This document shows positions 26,101 through 39,418 of a DNA stretch of 64,000 nucleotides, piece after piece (the stretch's first letter is position 1; each line of letters starts with the position of its first letter). Source of the stretch: Macrotrachela quadricornifera (taxonomy: Eukaryota > Rotifera > Eurotatoria > Philodinida > Philodinidae); assembly GCA_022393335.1 (NCBI GenBank), contig JAJEKB010021383.1:1486762-1550761 (forward strand), written 5' to 3'. The notes beneath the pieces were generated by a model, which made no database searches, was not told where the DNA came from, and worked only from the letters and a program-made list of their open reading frames with translations. The position numbers were made by a program, and so were the translations under genes.

Positions 26101-26745
26101 TTATTTTATTATTTAATAAAAAATAGGTGTTCTTTTACAAATATGTGTCAAAATTACGTGTATTTTTTTTTAAAGTACTTATTATCTATAAAATCTTTCT
26201 TTTTCATATCAATTAAATAGAATGAAATATATTTTTCTTCTAATGATCCAACATTACATACACCTATTCTATATATCGTCATTACAAATATTCACTTTCT
26301 TTTTATTCAATAGTAAAATATTACTAATACAAATATTGAAGATATTTCTATGAAATGATTTAATATGATTTCGAAATTTACATAAGACAATATAAAAATT
26401 AAGAAACTATTTATTCAGTAGATTTAATATTTTGATTTCAATTTAAATATTTACTTAATGATTACATCATCAATATTGTTATTCAAATATGTAGACATGA
26501 TAAAACAGAATGCATCACATAGAAGATATGCATGTATATTTATATTTCTCCAACTTTTTTATTATCACAACACATACTTTTCTTTGTTATTTTCACCTAT
26601 GCACAGATATCATTGTTGCCATTTTTACGTCTTCTTTACCTTGCACCTTGACACCTACGATCTCATAAAATTTTGAGAAGAAACCTATATATCATATTAC
26701 ACGTGATTCTCATTTTTTATAATCAGAAACAAAAAAAAACCGAGC
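23164..26745. other. intergenic with a 10-base assembly gap
   Basis: 3.6 kb of AT-rich sequence between the neprilysin start (minus) and the transglutaminase-like gene (plus), so both promoters lie here. Ten Ns mark a gap at 24067-24076. Short overlapping open frames around 24190-24490 on both strands show no family signature. Confidence 0.6.
24067..24076. other. assembly gap (10 N)
   Basis: Ten consecutive N characters. A fixed-size run like this usually marks a gap of unknown true length. Confidence 0.99.
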
Positions 26746-28338
26746 ATGGGAGGTGGAGTATCGCGTAGACGAGGAACTCGTGTAACACCAATACCAATTT
26801 CATCTAATAAATCTTCTAGAAATGCAGCTGTTCAACTAGTAAATTATGATAAGTCAGTTCAAACAAGTACTTTAAATCTTCATACTGAACGTCCTGTTGT
26901 ATCAATACCAATTATGCAAGACGCCGCCGTTCAGGCGAATATACAAAATTTTCCTATTACTACTTCAATGACTAATAGAACAGTAATTAAACTTTTACCA
27001 GAAATTAAACTCAGTACAGATCGAACACGAACAATAAGTGAAATTCATTACAAAAATCCACGTAACGATCTTATTACTAGCAAAAAACATCGTCAATATA
27101 TCATTGACAATTGTAATAATGTCAAGTCTATTGCTGAACTTGTGCAAAAGATTGAAAATTATTCAAACAGTGATCTCGATCATGCATGGCTTCTCTTTCA
27201 TTGGATTACTAACCATATTACTTATGTCAGTAGTCATACAGGTAATACAGTTGATGCAGTATTTCGTACTCGTACTGGTGCCTCTCGAGGATTTAGTCAT
27301 TTGTTTACTGAATGTTGTCGTCTATTGAAGATCGAATGTACTGATGTGCTCGGTCATGTTAAAGAAAATTCGTTTCAAATCGGTGATTCACTTCAAAATG
27401 CTACACACATATGGAATGCGGTAAAACTTAGTGGCCGCTGGTATTTACTTGATACTACATGGGGTGCTGGTCATGGAAAAGAAAAGCAAGCTGAAGATTC
27501 CTATTTCCTAACATCACCTGATCAAATGATCTATACTCATCTACCTACTGAAGACACTTGGCAATTACTCTCACCTCCAATTACTAAACAAGAATTTCTA
27601 GATTTGCCGATAGTAAAATCAACCTATTATAGATTGAATCTAAAATTAGTTTCACCGACACAATGTGTTGTTGAAACAAATCAACCATTGTTTGAAGTAG
27701 TTGTCAAAACACCACCTGATGTTACATTAACAACAGCAATGAAATCAGGTGATATTAGTTGTCCAGATTTTCATCAACTCTCTCAATATGATTATATGGA
27801 TGGTATGACTCGATGTTATTTTAGTCCAGCAAATGATGGTAAGAAAAATATTCAATCTTGCATTTTACAGAATTATAATCAATGTCGAACGATTAGAGAT
27901 ATTAGGAAAATAATTCAAAACTTATGATTATTCATTTAATATTTTACTTTTTAATTAGGTACATATGACTTAACCATTTATGGTAAAACCAACAAAGAAA
28001 CTAAATATATGGATGCAATTTATATGCGTCTTAAAGTAGTGGGCCTTTTTGATGCTCCTGCATTTCCTGTTCTATACCGTCCATTTACTGAACGTCGGTG
28101 TACATTGATTGAACCATTTCGAAGAATTCTTCATGCGGGAGAGTATGTGACGATTCAAATGCGCATTCCAAATGCAACGAAAGTAAGAGTTCATAATGGT
28201 GATGAAGTAATGTCATCATACGGATACGAAAGTGAAATACTTACTAAGGAAATAATGGTTCAAGGTGACGTGATAGTATATGGAATATTTGATCCTAGTG
28301 ATCAGTTACAACCCATTTGTAAATTTAGCATGGCTTGA
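26746..28338 (+). CDS. transglutaminase-like (kyphoscoliosis-peptidase-like) protein, catalytic Cys replaced
   Basis: Two exons, 26746-27838 and 27959-28338; 1473 bp, 490 aa. The N-terminus MGGGVS fits an N-myristoylation signal. A disordered basic/Thr-rich region runs to about residue 100. The transglutaminase-like core spans about 115-245: HAWLLFHWITNHITY, then TGASRGFSHLF, where the family has Gly-x-Cys-x-Gly-Tyr; here Ser180 (TCT) stands at the Cys position. His221 (ATHIWNAV) and Asp236 (WYLLDTTWG) are kept. The C-terminal half resembles the repeated beta domains that follow the core in KY-like and hillarin-like cytoskeletal proteins. It is probably a non-enzymatic scaffold or membrane-linked cytoskeletal protein. 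The first exon reads on 89 bp past its donor, but the spliced form restores the family sequence. Confidence 0.85.
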
Positions 28339-29944
28339 AATATTGTTGTTTTTTTTTTGTTATTCATTTCATTTCATATTCTTCAATACGGTATTTAACA
28401 CCATAGAAAATAAAGATTTCCCAGAGAGAGAGAGAGAGACGATGATGATGTCTATGACCTATGTCTTTGAAATCTTATAACACAGTTACAATTCGATAGA
28501 AAAATAATGATGATAAAGATAATCGTGAAATGCGTGACTCATATATACAGATTCTCATTGAGACAAAAGTAGAGTAACATAAATTGATTTATTTAAATAA
28601 ACAAACTCAAATTAAATAAATGATATTTTTATCGAAGATTAAAAAAAATTACAATTCGAAGTTGATAAGTAAGTGTGTTTACAATAAGTTGATATTTTTA
28701 CATATGTTAATCGAGGAATCAGTGACGAATGAATAAATTAAAAAGCTGGAAGAAGAAAATGCTGATATTTTCTAGTGGGTTTTATATTTCAATAAATCTC
28801 TTTCGATGACAAAAAACCTTTCGAGCCTTCTAAACTGTCCAAATATTTAAAACTTTTAGAAAAAATTTCTATTAAATTCCACTATTTTTCAAAAGATTTT
28901 ACATACAAAAACTATTTAAAAAGACTTGTCGATATACAGAAAAAAGTTGTATACATAATATTGAGTAGATATCTGAAATTGAGTCAAAGATCAATTAACA
29001 ATACTAAAACAGTTAGAAAGTGGGTAGGCATAAGTGTGAATGATTGTGGTGCGATACACTTGGTATGGCTGTTACTTAATGATCTCCAATAAAATCACAA
29101 TTTCATCCATCCGTATGCTCTGAAGATTAATGTAGTTGTTAATCTTCGATCCTATCGTGGATACTCGCTCAATATTATGTAAGTTGGTTTTCTCTCACGG
29201 TTCGCAACAGAATTGAATAATATACATAGTGTTAGATGGAGGAAGTCTTTCTCTTTAAATCTACATATATCGCGTTATCTGGTCAAAAAATTCAGCTGTA
29301 AGCCATAGGTACCTTTTACTAAAATTGGCTTTCACAAAAATGATTCTTTTTTATATATAGTCTCATGTAACTCGATGAGCTGATTCGAAATATCACTTTA
29401 GTTTTTCTTTAAAACGTAATATAGAAAGGTAAAAGCAGTTTTCTGATCAAAAGCCATAAGTTTTCCCAAATCCTATAGAATAACCTAGAAAAAGGTTTCA
29501 TGATTTGCTGCTACTACAGTAATTAGGAAATATTTATGTATAGGTGGTACAAATGTGAGCTTGATCAGATCTGATCTTTTTGTAGTTTTCAATATACTGA
29601 AATTTTATTATAAAGTCCATAGGTGAACAAGCTTTTTCGCGATAATTCTTGCTTTTGACATATTATATTATGTTGCCGAATAGCTTGTTTTTTCTTATTT
29701 ATGCCGAATTCTGGACCTAAGCCTTCGTTAATTTTTTGCGTGGACTCTATAAACTATGAGAACCATTGTTTTAGAAAATAATACTTCACATATACATGTA
29801 TCTACGCAAACGGTTCGATTCTGAGAAAGAAAACTTTCACAATATCTTCATCTGGCTCTCCAATCTGTATTGAACGAATATTATTCATTCAGTAGAGATA
29901 TACTTCTCTACCAATAATCTTATTTCATATTCTGTCATCATATT
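28339..29944. other. intergenic, no gene seen
   Basis: AT-rich sequence with a short AG microsatellite at about 28423-28438. No coding segment, inverted repeat or RNA gene could be supported before the mariner-like remnant. Confidence 0.6.
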
Positions 29945-30932
29945 ATAAAGTGTGTATCATAAGTAACGGCCCCATTTTTATTTTTGGTGTATCTTGCTGT
30001 ATTTAAAGGGAGGCAGATAGCGATCATATATTTTTAAAGAGTAGCTTCTAAGCTATCATTCAGGAAGGATTACAATGGATTTGTATTAGTCCTAAGAAAA
30101 GAATGCGATGATGAAGTTCTTGAAAAAAATCGATCAAATTTCGATTTTTATCTTCTAGGTTATAAATTTATTTTAAAAATAAAAAAAATGACATATTCAT
30201 CTAGTTTAGCATTAACATCAGTAGTAATGATAAGAAAAATAATCAGACGATGGAAAAAAGTCAATAATCCTCTTTTCGAATTCTTCTATCTTGATATTTT
30301 ATTATTGCTTGTATATAATCTCTGCGGGATACTTAACATCATTTCAGCACACAAGTTACATCATATTTTTCTTCAATTGATCGAATTATCTTTTTTTTTA
30401 ATAAATCAATATATCTTTGAGCAGTCATGGTTTTCTTTTCATCACGACGCCATTCATACTCATCTGAAAATTCGTCAATAAAGATCGGATCATTTTTAGG
30501 TATAAGTTCACGGCAGCTAATTGCACCCCATATCATAAAACCTTGAAAAAATTTTTCTTTTGGTGCTTCTAATAATTCATGTGATATTGATTCTCGAGTA
30601 TGACCATAAACTACATTGTTCTTTGTATTATTCGATGCTTGTAAATCAATCTTAGTCGAATAATCAGAATTACTGACTAAATGCCACGAAAATTTCTTTG
30701 TTTCTTCTTTTCGTCCATATTTGTTCAGTAATATTTTGGCGTTTACATTTTTTTAAAAACATCATCGTCGCATTCTTTTCTTAGGACTAATACAAATCCA
30801 TTGTAATCCTTCCTGAATGATAGCTTAGAAGCTACTCTTCAAATATATATGATCACTATCTTCCTCCCTTTAAATACAGCAAAGATAGACCAAAAATAAA
30901 AATGGGGTCGTTACTTATGAAACACCCTTTAT
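29945..30932 (-). mobile_element. degenerate mariner/Tc1-like element with ~165-bp terminal inverted repeats
   Basis: 29945-30112 and 30767-30932 are near-identical inverted copies, starting ATAAAGTGTGTATCATAAGT and reaching inward through CTAAGAAAAGAATGCGA. TA dinucleotides at 29946-29947 and 30930-30931 could be the target duplication. Between them, on the minus strand around 30339-30600, lies transposase-like sequence: FMIWGAIS followed by MTAQRYIDLL, as around the second catalytic block of mariner-type DDE transposases. The DNA-binding half and much of the catalytic domain are missing, so the copy is non-autonomous. Confidence 0.8.
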
Positions 30933-33900
30933 TTTATCATTGTTAGTTTAATGTTGAGGGCTTTAATTTGACCGAAATATGTTCTAATTTTGAAACAGGC
31001 AAGACAAATATCTTCATTGTTAGAAATAAAAGATTGCTTAAACGAAAAGGAGTTGTTTAATTGTTAAATAAATATGATGGCAAGAAGAATTTCATTATTT
31101 ATGTGATCCAAATGTGCCTTTATAATTGCAATTGAATATTCAAACTATTTTTTAACTTTGCTTTAATACATATTATTGAACAAATTTTAGATTTTCAGTT
31201 TCCTCAAAATAAGTTTTCTTCCTTGCCACATTATAACATCATATAGTAACCTATTTTTTGTTGTTACATGTTGCTATGTTGATTGTTTAAAAATATAACG
31301 CATGGTTATACTACGAAGAATTGAATGTTAACATTGCAACTGAGTTTTGCAATTTATAAGTTTAATATAAAAAAAGAGAACGAGCGAATTGGTCGACATA
31401 TATTTTGTTTCCTTCCATCTGGTTAAAGAGAAAAACAAAATACTTTACCAAGACGATTAAAAGTAAGCAACGATTCAAGTTTTTTTTGTCAATCACAGTC
31501 TATCATTTTTCAATTAACAGATGTTCATTGTCTGTTTGATTTACATTTATGTCAATAGAGTTTTAGATGAAATGCTCAAAAACTAATCAAAAAAATCTTT
31601 TTAGAATATATTTAAAATAAAAGCTTGTGGAAATACTATTTGAGTCAACTAATATCTTTTTCATAAATAAATAAAAGTTCTTGAGAATCTTCCACTTTGT
31701 ATTCACAGATAGTAAAAAGAATGTTCTATTTTTCCATGTATTTCATCATTATGCAACTGATGTCAGTTGGTATTTTTAGAATAACTTACGGTAGAAACAA
31801 GAGATAAAAAAATCATTGAACCATTTATTGCAGATTGTTTTGATGTTTCGAAACGACTCTTTCGAAAGTAAATAATTAGATATGTTTTTGCAATTTCCTG
31901 AAAAATCAATTAGATACTTACGCGAGCTACAGATATAACAGCTGGAATATATAAGAGAAGTAGAATGTGTGAGCGGTGTGAGGATGGTTGGATATAGAGG
32001 AAATATTGAAAATATAGGGATACAGGTCCTTTTCTAAACTTTGACCTAGTAATTGTCATATAGACATCCGGCACTACAAGAACAAATAAGATATTTGGGG
32101 AACTATTGGTGTAAACAAAAACTAATCTTTCAAATACTTGAGATACAATATATTTTACTAATAATAATCATAATTATTAAAAACTCTAATTAATCTTCAC
32201 TAAAGTTCTAGCAAGAGCTATGATAAAGCCTTACAATATTGGTAGATCGTTACAGAAGGTTTAACAAAAATATGAATTAAAATTAAATTCTTTCGTATAC
32301 TTGATATATCACCTGTCAATATATGCATAAGAGACATTTACCAGAATGTAGTTAATCTACTGTAATTCCCATTTCACTAACTATAATTATCCGTTTCTTA
32401 TATTATTCTCGTTTAGCTTTTTCTTAATAAAATCCTTTCTTGCATAATATCTATTCGAAGCTAATAAGTCATTCCACGATCGTCTTTCAAGTGTCAGACT
32501 CAATCCATTGTCGTATGTATGTAAGATCGATATTGATTTCTGCGCTACTTTTCATTTTTGGTTTTGCCATCAAACTCTTACACACGAATTATCAAAATTC
32601 CTATAAGCGATCATTTTCAAACTTAGTTTATCACTAATCCATTTTCGATTTTCACATACATTGCTCATATGAATTTATGTTCTCTACGTCATCTATTCAT
32701 ACACTAACATTTAACTGGCAAGAACCATGCAAACTCCATAATAGCCACATAATTTAGAATGATTTTCATGATTCTCATCCGTTTGGTTATACAATCATAT
32801 GGATCTATTGACTATAAATATCTAAATCTTATGATACTAAACTTCTTCCAATTCTCAATTAGTCCTCACAAACTACGCATGTCATATTTCTTACAAATTA
32901 TACTACTTTTTATTCCATAATCAGCCTCACTTACAAAAACGCCCCGTATACGTCTTTTCGTCTTTATCCTCTGTATGATAGAGAAGATTAAAGTTTCATA
33001 TATATTAGCGGAATCACACGCTATTTTGTAGAAGTCAGATGTATTTTGACAATTGTATATTAACCCACAAAACTCATTTTCGATTGTCGAAGTTCATTTT
33101 GATTTTGCTGAAATATATAGAATATCACAGATTATATCTCAAATACTTCTGTATATCATTTGTCTCTCAGAGAGTAAACGTATTATGCAGTGCACCATTA
33201 TTCTTTTCTTTAACCTTTGACCTCTCCAAAGTCACTGACAGTCAACTCTATATAGATAGATAATATTATATTTCTTGTATCTTCTATATCTGTGTTTAAG
33301 GGGAATTTCAGGAAACCCATAAGGCATATTATATGAAGTAAATCTATCCTGGAAATTATATACAATGAAGTTTCAATTATTCGGTGTGAATTCAGATCCC
33401 CAGTTGCAGTTCTAGAAACTATGAAAAATTTATGTATTTAAATTTAATCATTCAAAAGCTACAGATATTCTAGTATGAAATGACTGAAACGCTTTTTAAA
33501 AACGTAATAGGAAAAAACTACAATATACAATTCAATGAGTTCTCATCTCTTTTTTCCAGTCATAAAAACCGATGTTCTCTCTCTTGTTTCATTCAAAAGT
33601 TAGTGTAAAAATATCAACTTGCCTTTTTTTCAAATGGATATTATTGTTACCGTTATATATCAAAACAAACAGCTTTTATCAAAATTTTATTATTATGATA
33701 TTAATTGAATAATATTGCAATACACAGAAAAATAGAACATTCTTTTTACTGTCTGTACACATAAAGAGAAAGTTTCAAGCTTTTTATAAGAAATTAAAGT
33801 ATATATTTTTGTATTCATTTATTATTGAATATAGAGTAACAAGTATTATATACATTGATATAATAAAAAAAAACTAAAAATCTATCAAATCCAATAGATT

Positions 33901-34101
33901 TTTGAAAAGTAAAATAGAGCATGTTAAATACGAAAAGAAATAAAAATCTGAACAAATAAAAATTTATTTCTTTTTCTGCATTTTCTTTGACTTTACAGTA
34001 TATGAATTTTTCAAATAATTTAGTGGCAATAAATTAGAAAAACTTCATTTCAATACTGATCTTTGTATTATTTCTGTTTATTAGATACCGCATAAAATCA
34101 G
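30933..34101. other. intergenic, no gene seen
   Basis: 3.2 kb of AT-rich sequence. Short open frames (for example about 32440-32637 and 33039-33263) have no family signature. Unrecognised 5' exons of the LRR gene that begins at 34102 may lie near the right end. Confidence 0.5.
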
Positions 34102-35365
34102 GAATCTAAATTAACTGAACGTTTTGATCAATCAAAAACGAAGAAAAGTCAAGGTGCTAGAAGTTATACAGTTGATAAAACAATAAAAACAACTATGAAT
34201 GAAAGCGCAAAATCAGGTCAGTAGTTCTTACTCCAACAGATCGAATAATCGAAATTAGAAGACTTTTTTATGACATTACTTAGATGAACCTTTATAGTTT
34301 TTCTTTTAAGCCAAATCAATTATTGAATAATATTTCCCATACAAACTCCAATTGATCATGGAAGTTTTTACTGTTACCAATACTAATTTTTAATAATATT
34401 AAAATAATATTTTAGTAGTTAATTCTACGTAATACGAGATAGAGTTTTCTTCAAACAACATCAATATAATTTTATTTTATTTTTTTCGTTCAAAATAAAA
34501 TGACTTAAAATATAATGTTAACGTAACTCAAAGTATGTTAGCAACAAACAAAAAAAAATCAAATCTTGTTTGTTATCACTCAATTAAAAATTTTCTAATT
34601 TTTTTTCAAGATGAAAATGAGAATGACATCCAAAGATGTGGAATCCTCACCTTCAGCCTCAATTGATTTTATTTTCTTTTAGAAATTAAACAATATCAAA
34701 ACAAAAATCTTCGACTGATAATTCAACAGCAAGAAGGCTCTTTTGTAAATTTGTACAGAAAACAATTGACTGATCAAGACGTACAGATTGTTATTGAAGA
34801 AGCCATTATCAACAAACAATGCAATGAACTCTGGTTAGCAGGAAATACAATCACATCAGTTGGTGCTTCGATCTTAGCTCAAACATTGAAGAATAACAGG
34901 AGGTTAGAAGTACTCAATTTATACGATAATCAATTATGTGATGACGGTGTTGATTCCCTTGCCAGAATACTTGCAATCAACAATAATATTCTTAAAGAAC
35001 TTCATATAGGAAATAATGAAATTACAGATGAAGGCGCAAAACATCTTGCTCAAATGATCAAAACAAATAAAACATTAATGACTCTTACTCTCGGACGGAA
35101 TAAAATAAGTGATGATGGAATTCGAATATTGACTAATGCAATTGAAAGTCACAATACAACTCTCAAACGGTTAGATGTTTCCTCAAATAAATTAGTAACT
35201 GATTCGAGTGTTGATTCTCTTCTTCAGATGTTTAAAAACAATCAATCAATAAAGGAACTCTCCGTACATCACTGTGATTTATCTAAACAAGGCAAAGAAA
35301 TACTTAAAAAATTAGAACAATCAAAAGAGAACTCTGAAGTGCTCGTGAACAGTTTCAGAAATTAA
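34102..35365 (+). CDS. NLRC3-like LRR protein (5' end uncertain)
   Basis: Two supported exons: 34102-34216 and 34683-35365. The junction (..TCA G | AA ATT..) keeps frame. The first exon is a polar Lys/Ser-rich segment that opens after an AG in phase 0, so a further 5' exon with the start codon is expected but was not found. The second encodes a glutamine-rich helix and then about five RI-type LRRs (NELWLAGNTITSVGA.., LEVLNLYDNQLCDDGV.., LKELHIGNNEITDEGA.., LMTLTLGRNKISDDGI.., LKRLDVSSNKLV..) and a charged tail. Unlike the LRR genes at the window ends, all the repeats sit in one exon. The role is unknown, probably protein binding. Confidence 0.75.
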
Positions 35366-36179
35366 AATAAAATGTAAAAATGTTGATAAACTCTTCGAAT
35401 TGATTAAAATTGAAAATAATGAAGAAAAAAAAACAAATTTTTACTTTAATAAATCAAATAAACGATTTTTGAAAAAAGAAAAAATGAATAAATTAATGAA
35501 AATAAACGTTTTATTCTTTTTCTTCACAATCATCGAAATTTCTTCTTAAAAGAAAATGAAAAAGAAATTTTGATATTATTGAATATTTGCGAACATGGAA
35601 TAGATATATTGTTCATTAAAATCTTATTGTATTATTTTATTAGTTCTTTTAAAAAAGCTTTTTTGTTTACGTATCATTAATGATTAAAAGGAAAGAAAAA
35701 AGAAATTTGATTTTTGATCAAGCTAACAAAAAACAAATGAAATAATAAAAAGAAATCAATTCTATTTTAGAAAAATGATCATTCCCAAGAAGCAACAAAA
35801 AGAAAAATCTATTGATAAGTTTTAATAAATTCTTAGTTTAAATATTCTTGTTTTTATTAAATTGACAAATAAAGGAGATCCGAAAATTATAGAATCCTCT
35901 TCTAAAATTTTGAAAATAATTAAATTTTTCCCAACTAAACAAGGTTTTATTACCGATCTAATCCCATAGCCATGAACGTACAGTAACAGTCAGCAGTGTA
36001 ACCAGAAAAGGCCGGATGATGAGATGCTGCCCAATAATTTTGTGACGCTTATTTAAAGTACGTAGTGTTTCTCTTTCATCGAACAAGGATCAGACAGTTT
36101 CTTTATCTTAAAAAATTAGTTTCACATATGATGTTTCATTTATTTAGATTTCAAAAATCACAAAGTTTATTTTAATAAA
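35366..36179. other. intergenic, very A/T-rich
   Basis: Poly-A/T-rich sequence downstream of the LRR gene. No feature is supported. Confidence 0.5.
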
Positions 36180-36500
36180 ATTCTATTACTCTTATGCGAA
36201 TCAGCAAAATCAACCATCAATTATTGGATAATATAAATTTGTACAATACTTATCCTTATTATTCATGTTATGACGTTGACCAATACTACAATTAATAAGG
36301 ACATCTTTATTCTTCGTTTCTTAGATGTTGATGCCAGATCGATATGATGTTCTTCACAAAAATTTGTAACTTCTTTAAGAAATATCAGAAAATGCGTCTT
36401 CATCACGAAGATCAGTTATCTAACCAATAACTGTTTTAATCAACCATTGTGCTTTACAAAAGTCGATAGTTTCAATATATTGACATGAATACAAATAAGA
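36180..36500 (-). pseudogene. possible remnant of a ZMYM1/hAT-like transposase
   Basis: On the minus strand, several frames give pieces such as CKAQWLIKTVIG, VTNFCEEHHIDL and, in another frame, KDKYCTNLYYP. In this order they resemble the region between the nuclease-like core and the C-terminal part of ZMYM1/hAT-like proteins. Stops and frame changes interrupt it every 10-20 codons. Weak call by eye. Confidence 0.3.
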
Positions 36501-37509
36501 AGCAAAAAATTTTTTATTTATTTAAATACTTTTACTATTTATCTCAATGTTAATATTAACCTGAATTACTATCCGTCCACTTTTTATGAAAAGAGTCAAC
36601 ATTTTATAAACAATTACTTGATATGCTCCAAAGAGTCACCACTGAAAATTTAGAAAAACGTTTAAAAATGGTGCATTAACCATGTTTGAAGGTGGACCGT
36701 AAATGATGTTCGGTAAAACGTGCCGCAGTATATCCGTATTTCTATTATTTACTGATGTTCGTACACGAATAATGTCGCGTCTCTGTAAAACCACCATTTT
36801 TTATCGGTTTACTGCCGTTTACGGGCCATTCATAATGACCTGAGTATGGAAAATTCCTTCCATTTAATTCCAAGTTATGGCATCTCTGATATACATGCTA
36901 TAACAACAAGTTATCCAGTTTCGTAAGATTACGAAGCTTTTGTAATTCTTGTTTGTAAAATTCATAAGTACACAGATCATTAGTGAAATAACAGACATCT
37001 CTTTATTCAAAGTAATAAGTTATGATGAATAGTGTATCCAACTAGCTAATCGATACAATATAGACTGAGTAATTTATATTTTGCTGATTTTATCATTTCA
37101 AATGCTTGTTGATGAGGTGCTCCTCCATCTAGTCCTATCTTGGTTAACATTCTAGTAAAAATTACCTTTATTTTAACCACTTTTTTCTTTGTATCCGATA
37201 ATATTCTAAACTGTAAACATTGATCTCAAATATTATTTACATTCTATTCAATTAATTTCATGCATCAAAAATATAATTCTTTTGTTCTAGTCAGAAAAAT
37301 CTTATACTTTTCTTTCAATGTTTTCTTTTTAAAATCCTTATTTAATAAATTTTGATGATTAAATAATTCACAGAATTCGATCGAAAGGTATATAACAAAA
37401 AAAACATTCTCTTCGTATTTTTTTGACTTATGTTATTATTTTCTTTTTCTTTTACAATCTATTCAAAACGGATTAATTGTATATTTCATTCGATTGTACG
37501 TTAATTTAT

Positions 37510-38260
37510 TAATTAGAATTTCTTTTGATAGCTATTAAGAAAATTTTCTTTTGAATCATCCATATTTTCAATCCATGGTTTGTATACATCAACTGGTCGA
37601 TCGAACCAAAAAAATACTTTTGTGAAGATTTGATGGAATGAATTCAGTTACACCTCAATTTAAACGAAATCGTTTAGTCATAAATGGATATGAACGACGA
37701 TATCTAGTACAAAAAATGATAGCATCAATATTTTTAAGAGTTGAACCATCTTTAAAATAAGCTGCTCGACCTTCCATACGAATAATCATTAGTACATCTT
37801 TTATTTTATATGACCATTTATAGCCAAAAGGTTCATGACAAGAACTGATTGAACACCGAATTTATAACATTGTAAAGCAATATCTTCTGCAGAAAAGCTA
37901 CCACCAATAATTAACACATTAAGATTTACAAATTCATCTGCATCTAATAAAATTGTATTTATATCTAAATGATAATTGCTGATAAATATGATTCATTTAC
38001 AAGTAAGTATAAATGGAATTTCAATAGTGTATCACTTGATTTTGTTGAATTACTTTGAGTATTACTATTAATTTTGGCATATACTAATGAATAAAGTACC
38101 ATACGAAAGTGATTTGAAACTAAAGTTTCGTTATATTGTCAAATAAATTCAATATGTTCATCTATAGAATTAAATGTCGCTGGAATTTTATTCAGATATA
38201 AATACAACTTCATTAGATGTTTTGAAAATAAAGCGCACAAGAAAGTATTTTAAATTCTAT
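37510..38260 (-). pseudogene. decayed flavin-containing monooxygenase (FMO-like) gene
   Basis: Minus strand. The NADPH-binding block reads NVLIIGGSFSAEDIALQCYK (from about 37925 down), the FMO form of GxGxS.xDIA. Downstream come GYKWSYKIKD in a shifted frame, AYFKDGSTLKNIDAIIFCT followed by Arg-Tyr where FMOs have Thr-Gly-Tyr, and IPSNLHK near the C-terminal side. Upstream fragments (around 38050-38200) resemble the preceding helical part. At least one frameshift (after the NADPH block) and several stops break it. Living FMOs oxidise soft N or S centres using FAD and NADPH; this copy cannot make that protein. Confidence 0.7.
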
Positions 38261-39418
38261 GATATTATCTAGAATGTTAATTACTTAACGATGTTGAATG
38301 AAAACATATAAACTTTAATCTAGAAGTAGAACATACATAATTTGATAAAATTACTTCGTTATCTTTAGAGTTAATATTTTACAAGTTAATTATCTATATT
38401 TGAAAATCAAACGAATTTGTATTGTCTATATTTATTGACTTTTCATAAAATGGTTATCATACACATAAATTCATTATAGACAGAAAAAAACTTCATATTA
38501 TATAAACACTATTTTAATTGGTTACATTTCTAATTTAATTTCTTAATGAACTATAGATTTCAGCAATGAAATCACTGTGATAATCGTTATATAATCCTAA
38601 CAAGATATCTATCAATCATTAGAATATCATATATTCTTAGTGCGCTCAACTGATATATGTGTCCATGCTCTTCCTGTCATCCTTTGTATTCATTATATAT
38701 CTGTTCACTTTTGCTTATCTCACATGTTTATATTACCTATATTGTATTGTCTTACTCTTGATTGATGATATGACGAGAATAGAGAGAAATGAATGATATA
38801 AAACAAAAAGAGAAGAATTAATAAAGACAATTAGAGTTATATCGTACGTTTTTCACTACAAGTGTCTACATTATATGATATAATTAAAATTACTGATTAT
38901 TACAATGAATAACATAAGATATGAGAACTAATTGATCAGTCAAAAAAAAAGAAAATTTCTTTTTTCGTAATCTGATAGAAAAAAGAATTGTGTTCTTAGA
39001 CAATGTATAAAAGATTATTAAGTTAAAATTGTTTATTCTTAATGTACGCTATTTTTTATATAAAATTATCGATCGAAATATTGTATTTCAAATTATCTTA
39101 ATCAATAATATTAATATTTTTTTGTTTCAACAATCGTTAAGTTAGGGATGATAATTATTTATTTATTCTTTCATTCTATCAATATGAAATCAATATAAAT
39201 AGATAATATTTAGGTAAATATTGAAATAAACCAAAAAAACAAAAAACAAAATTTGTCAAGGCGATCATGAAAGAAATAGTGTTATTATTTTTTTTTCTCT
39301 ATAATAACCATACACAACACGTTATGTTCCACTTCAATAAATATGATAGAAAGAAAGTGTCTATAAAATAGAAAAATAGAAAAATATGACTTGATTACGT
39401 ATTATTTCATAGTAAATA
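38261..39418. other. intergenic, no gene seen
   Basis: AT-rich sequence upstream of the GDSL hydrolase gene, so it should hold its promoter. No other feature is supported. Confidence 0.5.
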
